Origin: Membranihabitans maritimus
Lineage (GTDB): Bacteria > Bacteroidota > Bacteroidia > Chitinophagales > Saprospiraceae
Length of the DNA stretch: 61,506 bases
Assembly (NCBI RefSeq): GCF_021729145.1
Contig: NZ_JAJSLW010000006.1
Span: 259,025-320,530 of the forward strand
Reading direction: 5' to 3'
Part shown: positions 18,357 to 26,325 of the stretch, piece after piece
Layout of the letters: each line of letters opens with the position of its first letter
Numbering within the stretch: the stretch's first letter is position 1
The notes under the pieces: model-generated
Told to the model about the DNA's origin: nothing
The model's input: the letters and a program-made list of their open reading frames with translations, nothing else
Databases searched by the model: none
Made by a program: the position numbers and the translations under genes

Positions 18357-19227
18357 GTGAAGAAATTAGTAGCAAGCATTGATATTGCCAAAGAAGATTT
18401 TCAAGTGGTGTTGAAACAACGAGAGGAATCGGGTGCGGTGAAGATCAAAGAGAGGCGGAAATTCAAGAATACGGTTTTGGGACATAAGGCGCTTATGGAG
18501 TGGGTGCAAAAACGAGAAAAGGGAGCACAGCCTAGTATGTGATGGAAACGACGGGAGTGTATTATGAAGACCTAGCGTATTTTTGTATGAGTCGGAGCAG
18601 CAGGTCAGTGTGGTATTGGCTAATCAGGTGAAGTATTTTGCCCGGAGTTTAAACCTGCATTCGAAGACCGATGAGCTGGATGCGTCGATTATTGCGCAGT
18701 TGGGTATTGTACGTACGTTATCCATCTGGAGCCCCATGTTTTCGAACTATAAGGTGTTAAAAGCCTTGAACCGCAAAAGGCTGGGGATGATCAAACAAAA
18801 GAATCGGGCCCAAAACCAGTTACATGCCTTGAAATATGCGCATCAGACTCCGGCAACAGCAATGGACATTACCCGCCGCCGACAGATCGAGTTTTATGAG
18901 GACGCCATTGCCGAATTAGAGCAGGAAATAGATCGCCTGGTACGAGCCGATGAAACATTGAACGAAAAAGTGAACAAGGTAGCGACGATCAAAGGAGTAG
19001 GTCCAGCTACGGTACTGACCATTCTTTGTGAGACCAATGGGTTCCATTTGATCCGAAACATCCGGCAACTGGTCAGTTATGCGGGCCTGGTTATTGTATT
19101 CAATGAGTCCGGACAGAGCCAGGGCAAAACTGCTATTTCCAAGCGGGGCAATACCTATATCCGAGCCTGTTTGTATATGCCCGCTTTGTGTGCCAAACGG
19201 CATGAACAAAATTGGACGAGGGTATAG
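18357..19227 (+). pseudogene. IS110-family transposase, frameshifted and 3'-truncated
   Basis: The reading starts at a GTG (product KKLVASIDIAKEDFQVVLKQ), with the first catalytic Asp of the DEDD RuvC-like domain. It meets a TGA at 18540; the expected continuation METTGVYYEDLAYF is in a second frame, and YESEQQVSVVLANQVKYFARS follows in a third frame from 18583. Two single-base losses (near 18540 and in the T run at 18581-18584) explain this. The third segment keeps KTDELDASIIAQ, the helix-hairpin-helix TIKGVGPATVL, and the serine-bearing Tnp20 region YAGLVIVFNESGQSQGK and ISKRGNTYIRACLYM. It ends abruptly after AKRHEQN at about 19210, where unrelated coding DNA begins, so the last 40-60 residues and the right end of the element are missing. 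Confidence 0.85.
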
Positions 19228-19787
19228 TAGAATTGGTAACCACACCAGAATCTTCTTTAATTGAAAATGAGTTTCACCTTGATGGAGTAGTTCAGGACCA
19301 TAATTGGACTATGGACATAACCTATCCCGCCACGGATGCACCTGAAGGAGCGAATCTTAAAAACATTTACAAAACGGTCTGTAAAGCAAGAAGCGCCTCT
19401 TTTGTATTTGCACTTCCCAAAGAATATGAATTCAATATAAAGGAGTTCAAATATTTAAAGATGTCTGTTTATGCTCCTGAAAAATCCACCTATAAGGGTG
19501 CATACTCACCTTTCCAAAAACTTTGGCCTCGATTTATGAACAGCATGTGGTCTTTTGGTAGCAACAGTTCATTCGGACAACAGTATTGGGCCATTGATCC
19601 ATTTGAAATACAGGATAATGAATTGCAAAAATGGACTGAGATTACGTTGGATTTGTCATCGGCACTTGACAAACATAATCGAGTAATAGTATTGAATATC
19701 GGAGGAGAACCCGGGATAGATCCTTGGGCTCCGGAAACTGAAATTGCCTATTATTTTGCCAATCTCAGATTTTCCAAAAAACCTTAA
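19212..19787 (+). pseudogene. 3' fragment of an unknown gene fused to the IS110 remnant
   Basis: From about 19212 a different frame encodes roughly 190 residues that read as the C-terminal domain of a larger protein, including NWTMDITYPATDAPEG, SVYAPEKSTYKG, QQYWAIDPFEI and ETEIAYYFANLRFSKKP. The sequence looks like a secreted beta-sandwich, perhaps carbohydrate-binding. It has no signal peptide, no credible start (only a TTG at the junction), and no matching 5' part between 14.1 and 18.3 kb. The simplest reading is that an IS110 insertion followed by a deletion removed the front of the gene and the tail of the element. I do not recognise the family. Confidence 0.6.
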
Positions 19788-19832
19788 TTCGGAAAAATTC
19801 TAAAATGTATAGCTAGATGACTGTTAATACCA

Positions 19833-20867
19833 TTACTGTGGAAGGGTGGTTAACCCCTCACGATCAAGGATTAATATTGAATTTCCTTCAATATCAATAA
19901 GTTTTTCTGATTTGAAATCATACAATGTTCGAATCAGAGTTTCTTTGGCCGTGCCTGCCAATGATGCCAAATCTTCCCTTGATATCACAACTTGTGCATG
20001 GGCAGAATCATCCGTTACGCAGGCCATGATAATAGCTTTCGCTACTTTACTACGTACCGAGCCATATGCCATTTCCATTAAACGCTCATTCGATCTGATG
20101 TTCAATTGTAAAGACTTTTGTAGAAAGTAATATGTTAGTTTCGCATCAGATAAAATACCATCCAAAAATTCTTTTGTAGGAATCAAAGCGATCTTGGTAT
20201 CTTCCATAGCCACCGTATCATGAAAATATGTTTGGTCACACAAAACCGATTCGTAACCAAATATTTCTCCCTCCGTTAATATCCGGTAAATCAACTCTTT
20301 GCCGTATTCATTGGTTTTGGCCATTTTAACCTTGCCTGATAATATTTTAAATACCCAATAGGGATTCCCCCCTATAGTATAGACTTTGTCCTTTTTCTGA
20401 TATAATCGATTTTCCCTATTTAAAGATAATGCTGATAGAAAATTATTCAGCATTTCAGGAGAAATAAGCTGGCTACCGCTTCCTGTATTATTTTGCGAAC
20501 TGGACTTCTTCAATCTTACTTCGATAGCATCCAGAAGTTCAGTATCATCAAAAGGTTTAGTGAGGTAATCATCGGCACCTAAGCCCATTCCTTTTCTATA
20601 GTCAATTTTTTCAGCTTTCGCTGTCAAAAAAATAAAAGGGATACCTGCTGTCAACTCATTCTTCATAAGAATTTTGAGCATACCAAAACCATCCAACTCC
20701 GGCATCATGACATCGCATAAGATTAGATCCGGATGGCACTCCTGTGCGAGGATTACTCCCTTTTTCCCATTAATCGCCGATATTACTTCAAAGCCATCTA
20801 ATTCCAAAATCTCACAGATATTCTCACGCACGGCATCATTATCTTCAACAACTAAAATTTTCTTCAT
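19833..20867 (-). CDS. Response regulator fused to CRP/FNR-type DNA-binding module
   Basis: The 344-residue protein joins a CheY-like receiver (1-122; acidic pair Glu8/Asp9, Asp52 in CDVMMPELDG, Thr82, Lys104 in YLTKPF) to a CRP-like cNMP-binding fold (about 145-265; GEIFGYESVL) and a C-terminal winged helix (about 266-340). The recognition helix reads AKETLIRTLYDF. The Glu309 and Arg313 positions correspond to the Glu and Arg that read the TGA half-site in CRP and FNR. There is no N-terminal cysteine cluster, so it should not bind an Fe-S cluster itself. It starts 2 bp after the FixL-like kinase gene. I infer that the kinase phosphorylates it and that it binds the TGAT-N4-ATCA boxes nearby. 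Confidence 0.88.
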   Translation of the reverse strand: MKKILVVEDNDAVRENICEILELDGFEVISAINGKKGVILAQECHPDLILCDVMMPELDGFGMLKILMKNELTAGIPFIFLTAKAEKIDYRKGMGLGADDYLTKPFDDTELLDAIEVRLKKSSSQNNTGSGSQLISPEMLNNFLSALSLNRENRLYQKKDKVYTIGGNPYWVFKILSGKVKMAKTNEYGKELIYRILTEGEIFGYESVLCDQTYFHDTVAMEDTKIALIPTKEFLDGILSDAKLTYYFLQKSLQLNIRSNERLMEMAYGSVRSKVAKAIIMACVTDDSAHAQVVISREDLASLAGTAKETLIRTLYDFKSEKLIDIEGNSILILDREGLTTLPQ

Positions 20868-20869
20868 AA

Positions 20870-22087
20870 TTAATACGGAAATTTAATATCTATAGTGGTA
20901 CCTTCTCCCAACCTACTCTCAAACTTAATATCCCCACTTAACAATTCAACATATTGTTTGACAATATTCAATCCCAATCCTGTTCCCTGGATTGTTTCGA
21001 CATTGGACGCTCTGAAAAAGCGATCGAATAAGTATTTTTGCTCTTCTTCCGGTATCCCAATACCTTGATCTTTGACTTTGATCGAAAAAGACGCCTTACT
21101 AAATATAATAGTACATTCAATACCGGATCCCTCCTCCGAATATTTTATAGCATTCGTCAATACATTAAAAAGGACATTCTTCAAAATATTACGATCGGAG
21201 TCGACGTATCCATTTTCACCTATAATTTTAATCTCAAATTTTTGATTTTTTTTCAAATATCCTTGTATATCCTCCAGAGTGTCCTTTAAAAGTTCTTCGG
21301 GATCAATTTTGCTTATTTTTAATGCTATTTTACCCTCTTCCAATTTACTCAAGGATAGAAAATCATTTAAAATACCGGTTAAATTAACAACAGAGGATTT
21401 AATTCTATTGACATGTCTTTCTCGCTTTTCCTGCTCCGCCTCAAGTTTATATCTGGATAATAATGCCGCTGATGACATAATCGTACTCAAAGGAGTCCGA
21501 AACTCATGGGAAGCCATAGATACAAACCTGGATTTGAGCTCACTTAATTCTTTTTCTTTATCCAAGGCCAGTTCCAACTCGGTCTCTCTTTGCTGCAATT
21601 TCTTATTCGTTTCCAACAATTGATTAACAATGGTCTCTAGTTCCAATGTACGCACCCTTACCTTTTCCTCTAAAGCAGTATTAACCTCAATTAATTCTTT
21701 TTCAACCCTTTTGATTTCAGTTAAATCGTGAATAATTCCGGTAAAAATAGTTCGATTCTTCATTTTTACCTCACTGACAGCCAATCGGATAGGAAAAATA
21801 ACACCATTCTTTTTTTGACCTGAAACCTCTCTTCCTATACCGATGATCCGACGCTCTTTTGTATCCTTATACCTTTGAATATAACCATCGTGTTCGGAAT
21901 GGTAGGGGTCCGGCATCAAAACCTTCACATTCTGCCCAATAACTTCCTGGGGAGTATAGCCAAACAGCTTAGCCGCAGAATTATTAAAATTTTCTATAAT
22001 TCCATATTCATCAATGGTAATTATTGCATCAATTGCTGTATCAATTATAGCTTGCAACCGAAGTGCTATGTCCTTTAAACCTTCCAT
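20870..22087 (-). CDS. FixL-like heme-PAS histidine kinase
   Basis: This soluble 405-residue kinase has one PAS domain (about 8-125), a coiled coil (125-183), HisKA (His194 in MASHEFRTPLS) and HATPase_c (NVLTNAIKYSEEG, DQGIGIP, GTGLGLNIVKQY). The PAS domain keeps the FixL heme pocket in register. The proximal His corresponds to His66 (SEHDGYIQRY). Arg72, Ile81, Ile84 and Arg86 (RIIGIGREVSG) sit at the same offsets as Bradyrhizobium FixL Arg206, Ile215, Ile218 and Arg220; the Ile238 position is Val104. This strongly suggests an oxygen-binding sensor. There are no membrane segments, so it is cytoplasmic. It forms a two-gene operon with the response regulator-CRP protein and is divergent from a usp pair. 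Confidence 0.88.
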   Translation of the reverse strand: MEGLKDIALRLQAIIDTAIDAIITIDEYGIIENFNNSAAKLFGYTPQEVIGQNVKVLMPDPYHSEHDGYIQRYKDTKERRIIGIGREVSGQKKNGVIFPIRLAVSEVKMKNRTIFTGIIHDLTEIKRVEKELIEVNTALEEKVRVRTLELETIVNQLLETNKKLQQRETELELALDKEKELSELKSRFVSMASHEFRTPLSTIMSSAALLSRYKLEAEQEKRERHVNRIKSSVVNLTGILNDFLSLSKLEEGKIALKISKIDPEELLKDTLEDIQGYLKKNQKFEIKIIGENGYVDSDRNILKNVLFNVLTNAIKYSEEGSGIECTIIFSKASFSIKVKDQGIGIPEEEQKYLFDRFFRASNVETIQGTGLGLNIVKQYVELLSGDIKFESRLGEGTTIDIKFPY

Positions 22088-22120
22088 AATCCTACTAGAT
22101 GAGCATTATCATAATACTGA

Positions 22121-22134
22121 CTGATAGAAATCAT
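22121..22134. promoter_or_regulatory. FNR-like box in the fixL-like/usp divergent promoter
   Basis: CTGATAGAAATCAT is a 4-4-4 inverted repeat (TGAT-N4-ATCA) matching the FNR consensus TTGAT-N4-ATCAA at eight of ten positions. Its centre (22127.5) is about 41.5 bp upstream of the start point predicted from the -7 box at 22157, the classic class II activator position for the usp gene. It is also 40 bp before the kinase ATG, so it could autoregulate the kinase. Confidence 0.65.
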
Positions 22135-22156
22135 ACTGTTATTTTCTTTCCGTGAA

Positions 22157-22164
22157 TATATTTG
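22157..22164 (+). promoter_or_regulatory. -7 box of the thioredoxin-like/USP operon
   Basis: TATATTTG is a full match to TAnnTTTG. The -33 position (22134-22137, TACT) does not match TTTG, as expected for a promoter that depends on an activator bound at about -41. Confidence 0.55.
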
Positions 22165-22250
22165 AATTCAAATAAAAATACCAAAATGCTTAAACATAAA
22201 TCCAAATTCAACAACCGTTAACTATTTAGTTGGTATAAATTCATTTGAAC

Positions 22251-23345
22251 ATGATAAACATAAAACTTTATGGTACACCAACCTCAAATTATGAGTATAT
22301 AAAATCGGTTCTTCACTATAAAATGCATGAATTAGGCATTGAAATGAATTTTGTAGAAATTCAAAGTTGGGAAGATTATATCAAAAGCAATATTCAATCC
22401 ATTCCATCGGTTGAAATTAACGAAAATATAATATTCAACATTCCCAAAAATAATATTAATAGTTCTATTAATACTATTATTACCTACATTAAAAATGAAA
22501 CAATGAAAACATTTCAAAAAAACATACTGGTTCCAATGGAATTCGACAGTGCTTCGATTAATGCATTGAAGTATATAATAGACAGATTCCCCGACTCGCC
22601 TCTGACTATAATCCATGTATTTTCGGGTTTATTGGACTTAAATGACCCTATAACAATAGTTCCTGCTACTCCTCGTGAAGATGCTTTGAAAAACTCACTA
22701 ATTACTTATATTAAAGATGCATTAAAAGGAGAATTGCCTGAACAAATAGAAAATGTAGAAATTATTTCCGGGATCCCATCAAATTCCATATTAAAGTATT
22801 CATCGGATAAACTATTTAACCTTATTGCCCTTGGGGCCCGAGAAAAATACGATTTGATCGCAAAATGGTTTGGCTCTACGGCTACCAACGTATTAAAAAA
22901 CTCATCAACACCGGTATTAGTCATCCCAAAAGATGCTCAATATCAATCAATTCCATCAAAACCTATAATAGCACTGGAAGAAGAGGAAATAAATGCCAGA
23001 TCAAATCAAATAATGACGAAGATTTTCGATAAGATGACCCATTGCCACATTTTACATGTTACAGACGATGAAGACAATTCCAAAATGGAAGAACAGGAAA
23101 TAATTGAGAATCTTGAAAAGTCAAAGTTTCCATTTGGATATTCGGTATCTGTTCAAAAAGCCAAAAATATAACAGAAGCCATTTTGGATGAAGCAGAGAA
23201 AAAAAATGCAAGTGAAATTATAGTATTTCCCGAAAGTAACTCTATATTCAAGCAGTTTTTAAGTCAAAATATCTCCAGAAATTTAATTTATAAAGCTACA
23301 AAAATTCCAGTGTGGTCTTTTCACAAAACCACAGAAAACAAATAA
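22251..23345 (+). CDS. Cysteine-less thioredoxin-fold domain fused to tandem USP
   Basis: I choose the ATG at 22251 rather than the TTG two codons upstream. Residues 1-80 look like a thioredoxin or glutaredoxin fold: strand INIKLYGT, a helix, and the cis-proline motif SIPSVEINENIIF. The CxxC position is TPTSNYEY, so the domain cannot do thiol redox chemistry. Residues 90-230 are a UspA domain (NILVPMEFDSASINALKYI) ending LIALGAREKYDLIAKWFGST, with a partial ATP loop. The last 130 residues are a degenerate second USP. It is the first gene of a two-gene operon with another USP 15 bp downstream, under the FNR-like box at 22121. Confidence 0.8.
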   Translation: MINIKLYGTPTSNYEYIKSVLHYKMHELGIEMNFVEIQSWEDYIKSNIQSIPSVEINENIIFNIPKNNINSSINTIITYIKNETMKTFQKNILVPMEFDSASINALKYIIDRFPDSPLTIIHVFSGLLDLNDPITIVPATPREDALKNSLITYIKDALKGELPEQIENVEIISGIPSNSILKYSSDKLFNLIALGAREKYDLIAKWFGSTATNVLKNSSTPVLVIPKDAQYQSIPSKPIIALEEEEINARSNQIMTKIFDKMTHCHILHVTDDEDNSKMEEQEIIENLEKSKFPFGYSVSVQKAKNITEAILDEAEKKNASEIIVFPESNSIFKQFLSQNISRNLIYKATKIPVWSFHKTTENK

Positions 23346-23360
23346 AACTTATATTATAAT

Positions 23361-24158
23361 ATGAAAATTTTATGTCCGACTGATTTCTCTGAAGCATCTA
23401 CAAACGCTTGTCTCGCTGCAGCTAAGCTAATTAACCCTTTCGAAGATAAACAAATTCATCTGGTTCACTGCATCAATATTGTTAGCAGGGCGGGAATGTT
23501 TCTAAAGATGGAAGATATGTTGAGACAACAAGCAAAAGAAGATCTCAATAAATTAAAAGAGTCGATTGAAATTATCAATCCAGAAATTAAAGTAACGAGT
23601 ACTGTGGTTTTGGAAAATCCCAAATCTTATACAACCAAGCTGGCAGAGAAGGAAGGTTTTGACTTAATTTCAATAGGTACAGAAGGGCTATCAGCTTTAA
23701 AAGATGTAACGATAGGAAGTGTTACCGAGTATATAATACGTAAATCCAACATCCCCGTTCTTGCCATTCCTCCACAGTCAAATTTAGATTCTATATCTTC
23801 TATAGCCATGGGAATAGAAAATGATGTTAGTATTCATAGAAATAGCCTTACTTTTTTAGAATCAATTGCAGATTTCAACAATGCCAAAATTATTGGCATA
23901 AATGTCAGATCAGCAGGTCAAATGGCTTCAAGTTTTAAAATGGAAACACTCTTCCCATCACTTGAAACTGAATTTCATTCAATCGAAGTAGAGAATAACA
24001 TACCTTCTACAATGGCTAATTTTGTATCTAATAACGATATAAGCATACTTGTAATGATCCATCAAAAAAAGAACTGGTTGCAACGCCTATTTTATAATAG
24101 TATCACAAAGGCTGAATTATTTGAAATCAATTTTCCTTTGCTCGTATTACCCGGATAA
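23361..24158 (+). CDS. Universal stress protein, tandem domains, ATP-binding type
   Basis: The 265-residue protein opens with MKILCPTDFSEASTNA, a canonical UspA start. Its first domain contains GTEGLSALKDVTIGS, an exact G-2x-G-9x-G-S ATP-binding signature, the only perfect one among the four USPs of the window. The second domain is degenerate (ISILVMIHQKKNWL, then FPLLVLPG). It follows the thioredoxin-like/USP gene by 15 bp and is closed by a strong terminator, so the two are co-transcribed. USPs of this type accumulate under oxygen or energy limitation in many bacteria; I infer control by the neighbouring FixL-like system. Confidence 0.88.
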   Translation: MKILCPTDFSEASTNACLAAAKLINPFEDKQIHLVHCINIVSRAGMFLKMEDMLRQQAKEDLNKLKESIEIINPEIKVTSTVVLENPKSYTTKLAEKEGFDLISIGTEGLSALKDVTIGSVTEYIIRKSNIPVLAIPPQSNLDSISSIAMGIENDVSIHRNSLTFLESIADFNNAKIIGINVRSAGQMASSFKMETLFPSLETEFHSIEVENNIPSTMANFVSNNDISILVMIHQKKNWLQRLFYNSITKAELFEINFPLLVLPG

Positions 24159-24182
24159 AAAAGCAACATTTAGATATTTTAC

Positions 24183-24220
24183 AAAACTTGTTTCAACCTT
24201 AATTGAAACAAGTTTTTTTT
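24183..24220 (+). terminator. Strong Rho-independent terminator of the usp operon
   Basis: A perfect 14-bp stem, AAAACTTGTTTCAA (24183-24196) with TTGAAACAAGTTTT (24203-24216), encloses a 6-nt loop and runs into an eight-T tract (24213-24220). It separates the usp operon from hsp20. Confidence 0.93.
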
Positions 24221-24424
24221 GTATCAATAATGAAAATATATAGATTTCTACCTGTATTTTTAATAAAGTCCCGGTCAATAAAAAACGCCCACTAACAAAT
24301 TTCAGGTCGACCTATCCTGATCGGAGTCCAGGTAGGGATTTCAATTGAAGCTTCGCTTTCTCGATAGGTATTCGTAGAAAAGCCTTTCCATTTAATTAGG
24401 CTACTATTGTTGTCTAGCATACTA
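24221..24424. other. Structured upstream region of hsp20
   Basis: Between the usp terminator and the hsp20 promoter lie several small inverted repeats: CCTATCCTG with CAGGTAGG (24311-24336, one bulge), the palindrome TTCAATTGAA at about 24340, and AGCCT/AGGCT at about 24382-24404. No open frame is convincing. It could be a small RNA or simply upstream DNA. Confidence 0.25.
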
Positions 24425-24438
24425 TTGATCAGGATCAT
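24425..24438. promoter_or_regulatory. FNR-like box upstream of hsp20
   Basis: TTGATCAGGATCAT matches TTGAT-N4-ATCAA at nine of ten positions. Thirty bases after its centre is TGTTTTTC (24461-24468), a poor -7 box at the same offset as in the usp promoter at 22157. This fits activator-dependent transcription of hsp20, whose ATG is 90 bp from the box centre. Confidence 0.68.
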
Positions 24439-24521
24439 TTTACGACCTAATCTATGTCATTGTTTTTCATTTCCCATACCATTAACTTTCAGTTGATTTT
24501 AAAACCTTAAATCCTAAAAAA

Positions 24522-24962
24522 ATGTCAACCATTACGAAATCAAGTCAAAAGTTATCACCTTTTTTCAATTCATTTTTCCGGGATCCGTTTTGGGATATAG
24601 ATACCGGCCTGGTAAACACATCTTTAAAGGGAAACGATTTTCCTCTCGCCAACATTAAAGAATCAAACGAATCCTATACCATTGAATTGGCCGCTCCCGG
24701 AAAAGCCAAGGAAGATTTCATCATAGAGGTAGATGAATCAAAACTTACTATTTTTTCGGAAGATAAAAAGGAAGATGAAGAAAAAAATGAAAATTATACA
24801 AGAAAAGAATACAGCTATCACTCTTTTCAAAGGTCTTTCCAGTTACCCAAAAGTATAGATATTGACTCCATTCATGCTTCCTATAATGAAGGTATATTAA
24901 AAATTGAAATACCTAAATTACAAGAAAATATCTCCAACTCAAAAACTATCAATGTATCATAA
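24522..24962 (+). CDS. Hsp20-family small heat-shock protein
   Basis: The 146-residue protein has a variable N-terminal region with FFNSFFRDPFWDID and an alpha-crystallin domain from about residue 38 to 132. Typical features include ESYTIELAAPGKAKEDF, the strand ESKLTIFSEDK, the YHSFQRSFQLPKSID segment and YNEGILKIEIPK. A short tail with TINV may act as the IxI-type anchor. It is an ATP-independent holdase that forms cytoplasmic oligomers. The FNR-like box upstream and the USP neighbours suggest that it is induced by low oxygen, as HspX/Acr is in the mycobacterial DosR regulon (analogy, not homology of regulation). Confidence 0.93.
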   Translation: MSTITKSSQKLSPFFNSFFRDPFWDIDTGLVNTSLKGNDFPLANIKESNESYTIELAAPGKAKEDFIIEVDESKLTIFSEDKKEDEEKNENYTRKEYSYHSFQRSFQLPKSIDIDSIHASYNEGILKIEIPKLQENISNSKTINVS

Positions 24963-25112
24963 AATCAAATTGGAGGTTGGAACAGTTCAAACGATACATC
25001 AATTCCAGAAATTGCAGAATTCAAAATGTACCCTAGCACATTTTATCTGCTTTTGGTAAGCGAACTGATTATACGTTTTTTTCAACCTCTTTTTTTTTAT
25101 TAACTTCAATAA

Positions 25113-25547
25113 ATGGACTTACAAACACCACTTGCAAAAATCATGACCAAGGCAATACAATCTGTTGGTCAGAATGATGTTTTTTCCGACTTTTCCCATT
25201 TATTTGCTAGTCAATCTATTCATCATATTCCGGTAGTAAATAATAATTTAAAACCTGTAGGTATTATTAGCACCCATGATTATAATACATTAAAACATCA
25301 TTTCTCAAATATGGATTGGAGTAAAGAACAATCTCAAATGGAAAATGACCGTTTATTCCAAAGTCTTCTAGCCAAAGATATTATGGTAGAGAATCCCATT
25401 TGCCTTCATGAAGACGCCCCTGTGAAAGATGCTATAAAGTTATTTCTTGAGAATAAGATTCATTCAACTATCATTTGTAATGATTCCGGACAATGTGTGG
25501 GAATCGTTACACCGTATGATATTTTAAAATTTATTTATCATAAGTAA
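25113..25547 (+). CDS. CBS-pair domain protein
   Basis: The 144-residue protein consists of two CBS motifs and nothing else. The first (about 5-65) includes IMTKAIQSVGQND and HIPVVNNNLKPVGIIST; the second (about 88-143) includes DIMVENPICLHEDAPVKDA and CVGIVTPYDILKF. Stand-alone CBS pairs bind adenine nucleotides and act as energy or redox-state sensors; Hrp1 of the mycobacterial DosR regulon has the same build. No FNR-like box of correct spacing is seen in the 150 bp upstream; a weak TACGTTTT -7-like element lies at about 25073. It converges with the LOG-family gene, with only 13 bp between their stops. Confidence 0.85.
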   Translation: MDLQTPLAKIMTKAIQSVGQNDVFSDFSHLFASQSIHHIPVVNNNLKPVGIISTHDYNTLKHHFSNMDWSKEQSQMENDRLFQSLLAKDIMVENPICLHEDAPVKDAIKLFLENKIHSTIICNDSGQCVGIVTPYDILKFIYHK

Positions 25548-25560
25548 CTATTTAGACCCT

Positions 25561-26274
25561 TTATTCTCCTAATACCCACATTCTCTTTCTTCGCATTTTC
25601 AATTTGTAATTGATTTCAAGATAATGAGACAAATGATCAAATGCTTCATCTACCGAATCAGTAAACAAAATCAATTCCAAATCAGTCCGGGAAATAGTTC
25701 CTTCCTCAATCATAAAATCAAGGTATTGATTTAATTGCTGAAAGTACTCTTTACCCATTACAACCACAGGGAAATTTTTGAGGATGCCTGTCTGTATGAG
25801 CGTCAGGGTTTCAAATAATTCATCCATGGTTCCCCATCCACCCGGCAACACAAAAAAAGCATAAGAATACTTCAGTAATAAGACTTTTCGTACAAAAAAA
25901 TGATCAAATTCTACCCAGGTATCCATATAGGGATTGGGATTTTGTTCATGAGGTAGGATTATGTTGCACCCTACAGACTTACCTCCCTGGTCAAAAGCCC
26001 CTTTATTCGCAGCTTCCATTATCCCAGGACCACCTCCAGTCATAACAGTAAACCCAAATCTGGATATTTCTTTACCCACCTCATATGCTAATCGATAATA
26101 TTTATGATCATCCCGAAATCGGGCAGAACCAAAAACAGTAATACAAGGGCCCACAAAATGTAGTTTCCTAAAGCCCTTGATAAACTGTCGCATTACTTTG
26201 AAAGTAAACTTAAATTCACTAAAACGACTTCCTGGTCCCTCAAGATAATCATTGAGACGGTTAATATTTTTCAT
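25561..26274 (-). CDS. LOG-family (TIGR00730-type) nucleotide phosphoribohydrolase
   Basis: The 237-residue protein carries the LOG/'lysine decarboxylase-like' signatures: FGSAR (48-52), TGGGPGIMEAANKGA (79-93), the Arg-Lys pair in FFVRKVLL (129-130) and PGGWGTMDELFE (144-155). Members cleave nucleoside 5'-monophosphates to a free base and ribose 5-phosphate; plant and some bacterial homologues activate cytokinins. In this setting it more likely belongs to nucleotide turnover during growth arrest. It is transcribed towards the CBS gene. Upstream lies a 19-bp palindrome that might be its operator. Confidence 0.85.
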   Translation of the reverse strand: MKNINRLNDYLEGPGSRFSEFKFTFKVMRQFIKGFRKLHFVGPCITVFGSARFRDDHKYYRLAYEVGKEISRFGFTVMTGGGPGIMEAANKGAFDQGGKSVGCNIILPHEQNPNPYMDTWVEFDHFFVRKVLLLKYSYAFFVLPGGWGTMDELFETLTLIQTGILKNFPVVVMGKEYFQQLNQYLDFMIEEGTISRTDLELILFTDSVDEAFDHLSHYLEINYKLKMRRKRMWVLGE

Positions 26275-26325
26275 ACCTTAAAAGATAAAACTTTTTGTTT
26301 CTTCCTTCTCGCTTAGCGCTTAGGA

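Noticed and set aside
24963-25112. Possible FNR-like box before the CBS gene
   Set aside because: GATACATCAA has a 2-bp spacer instead of 4; no TGAT-N4-ATCA is present, so membership of the CBS gene in the regulon rests on position only.
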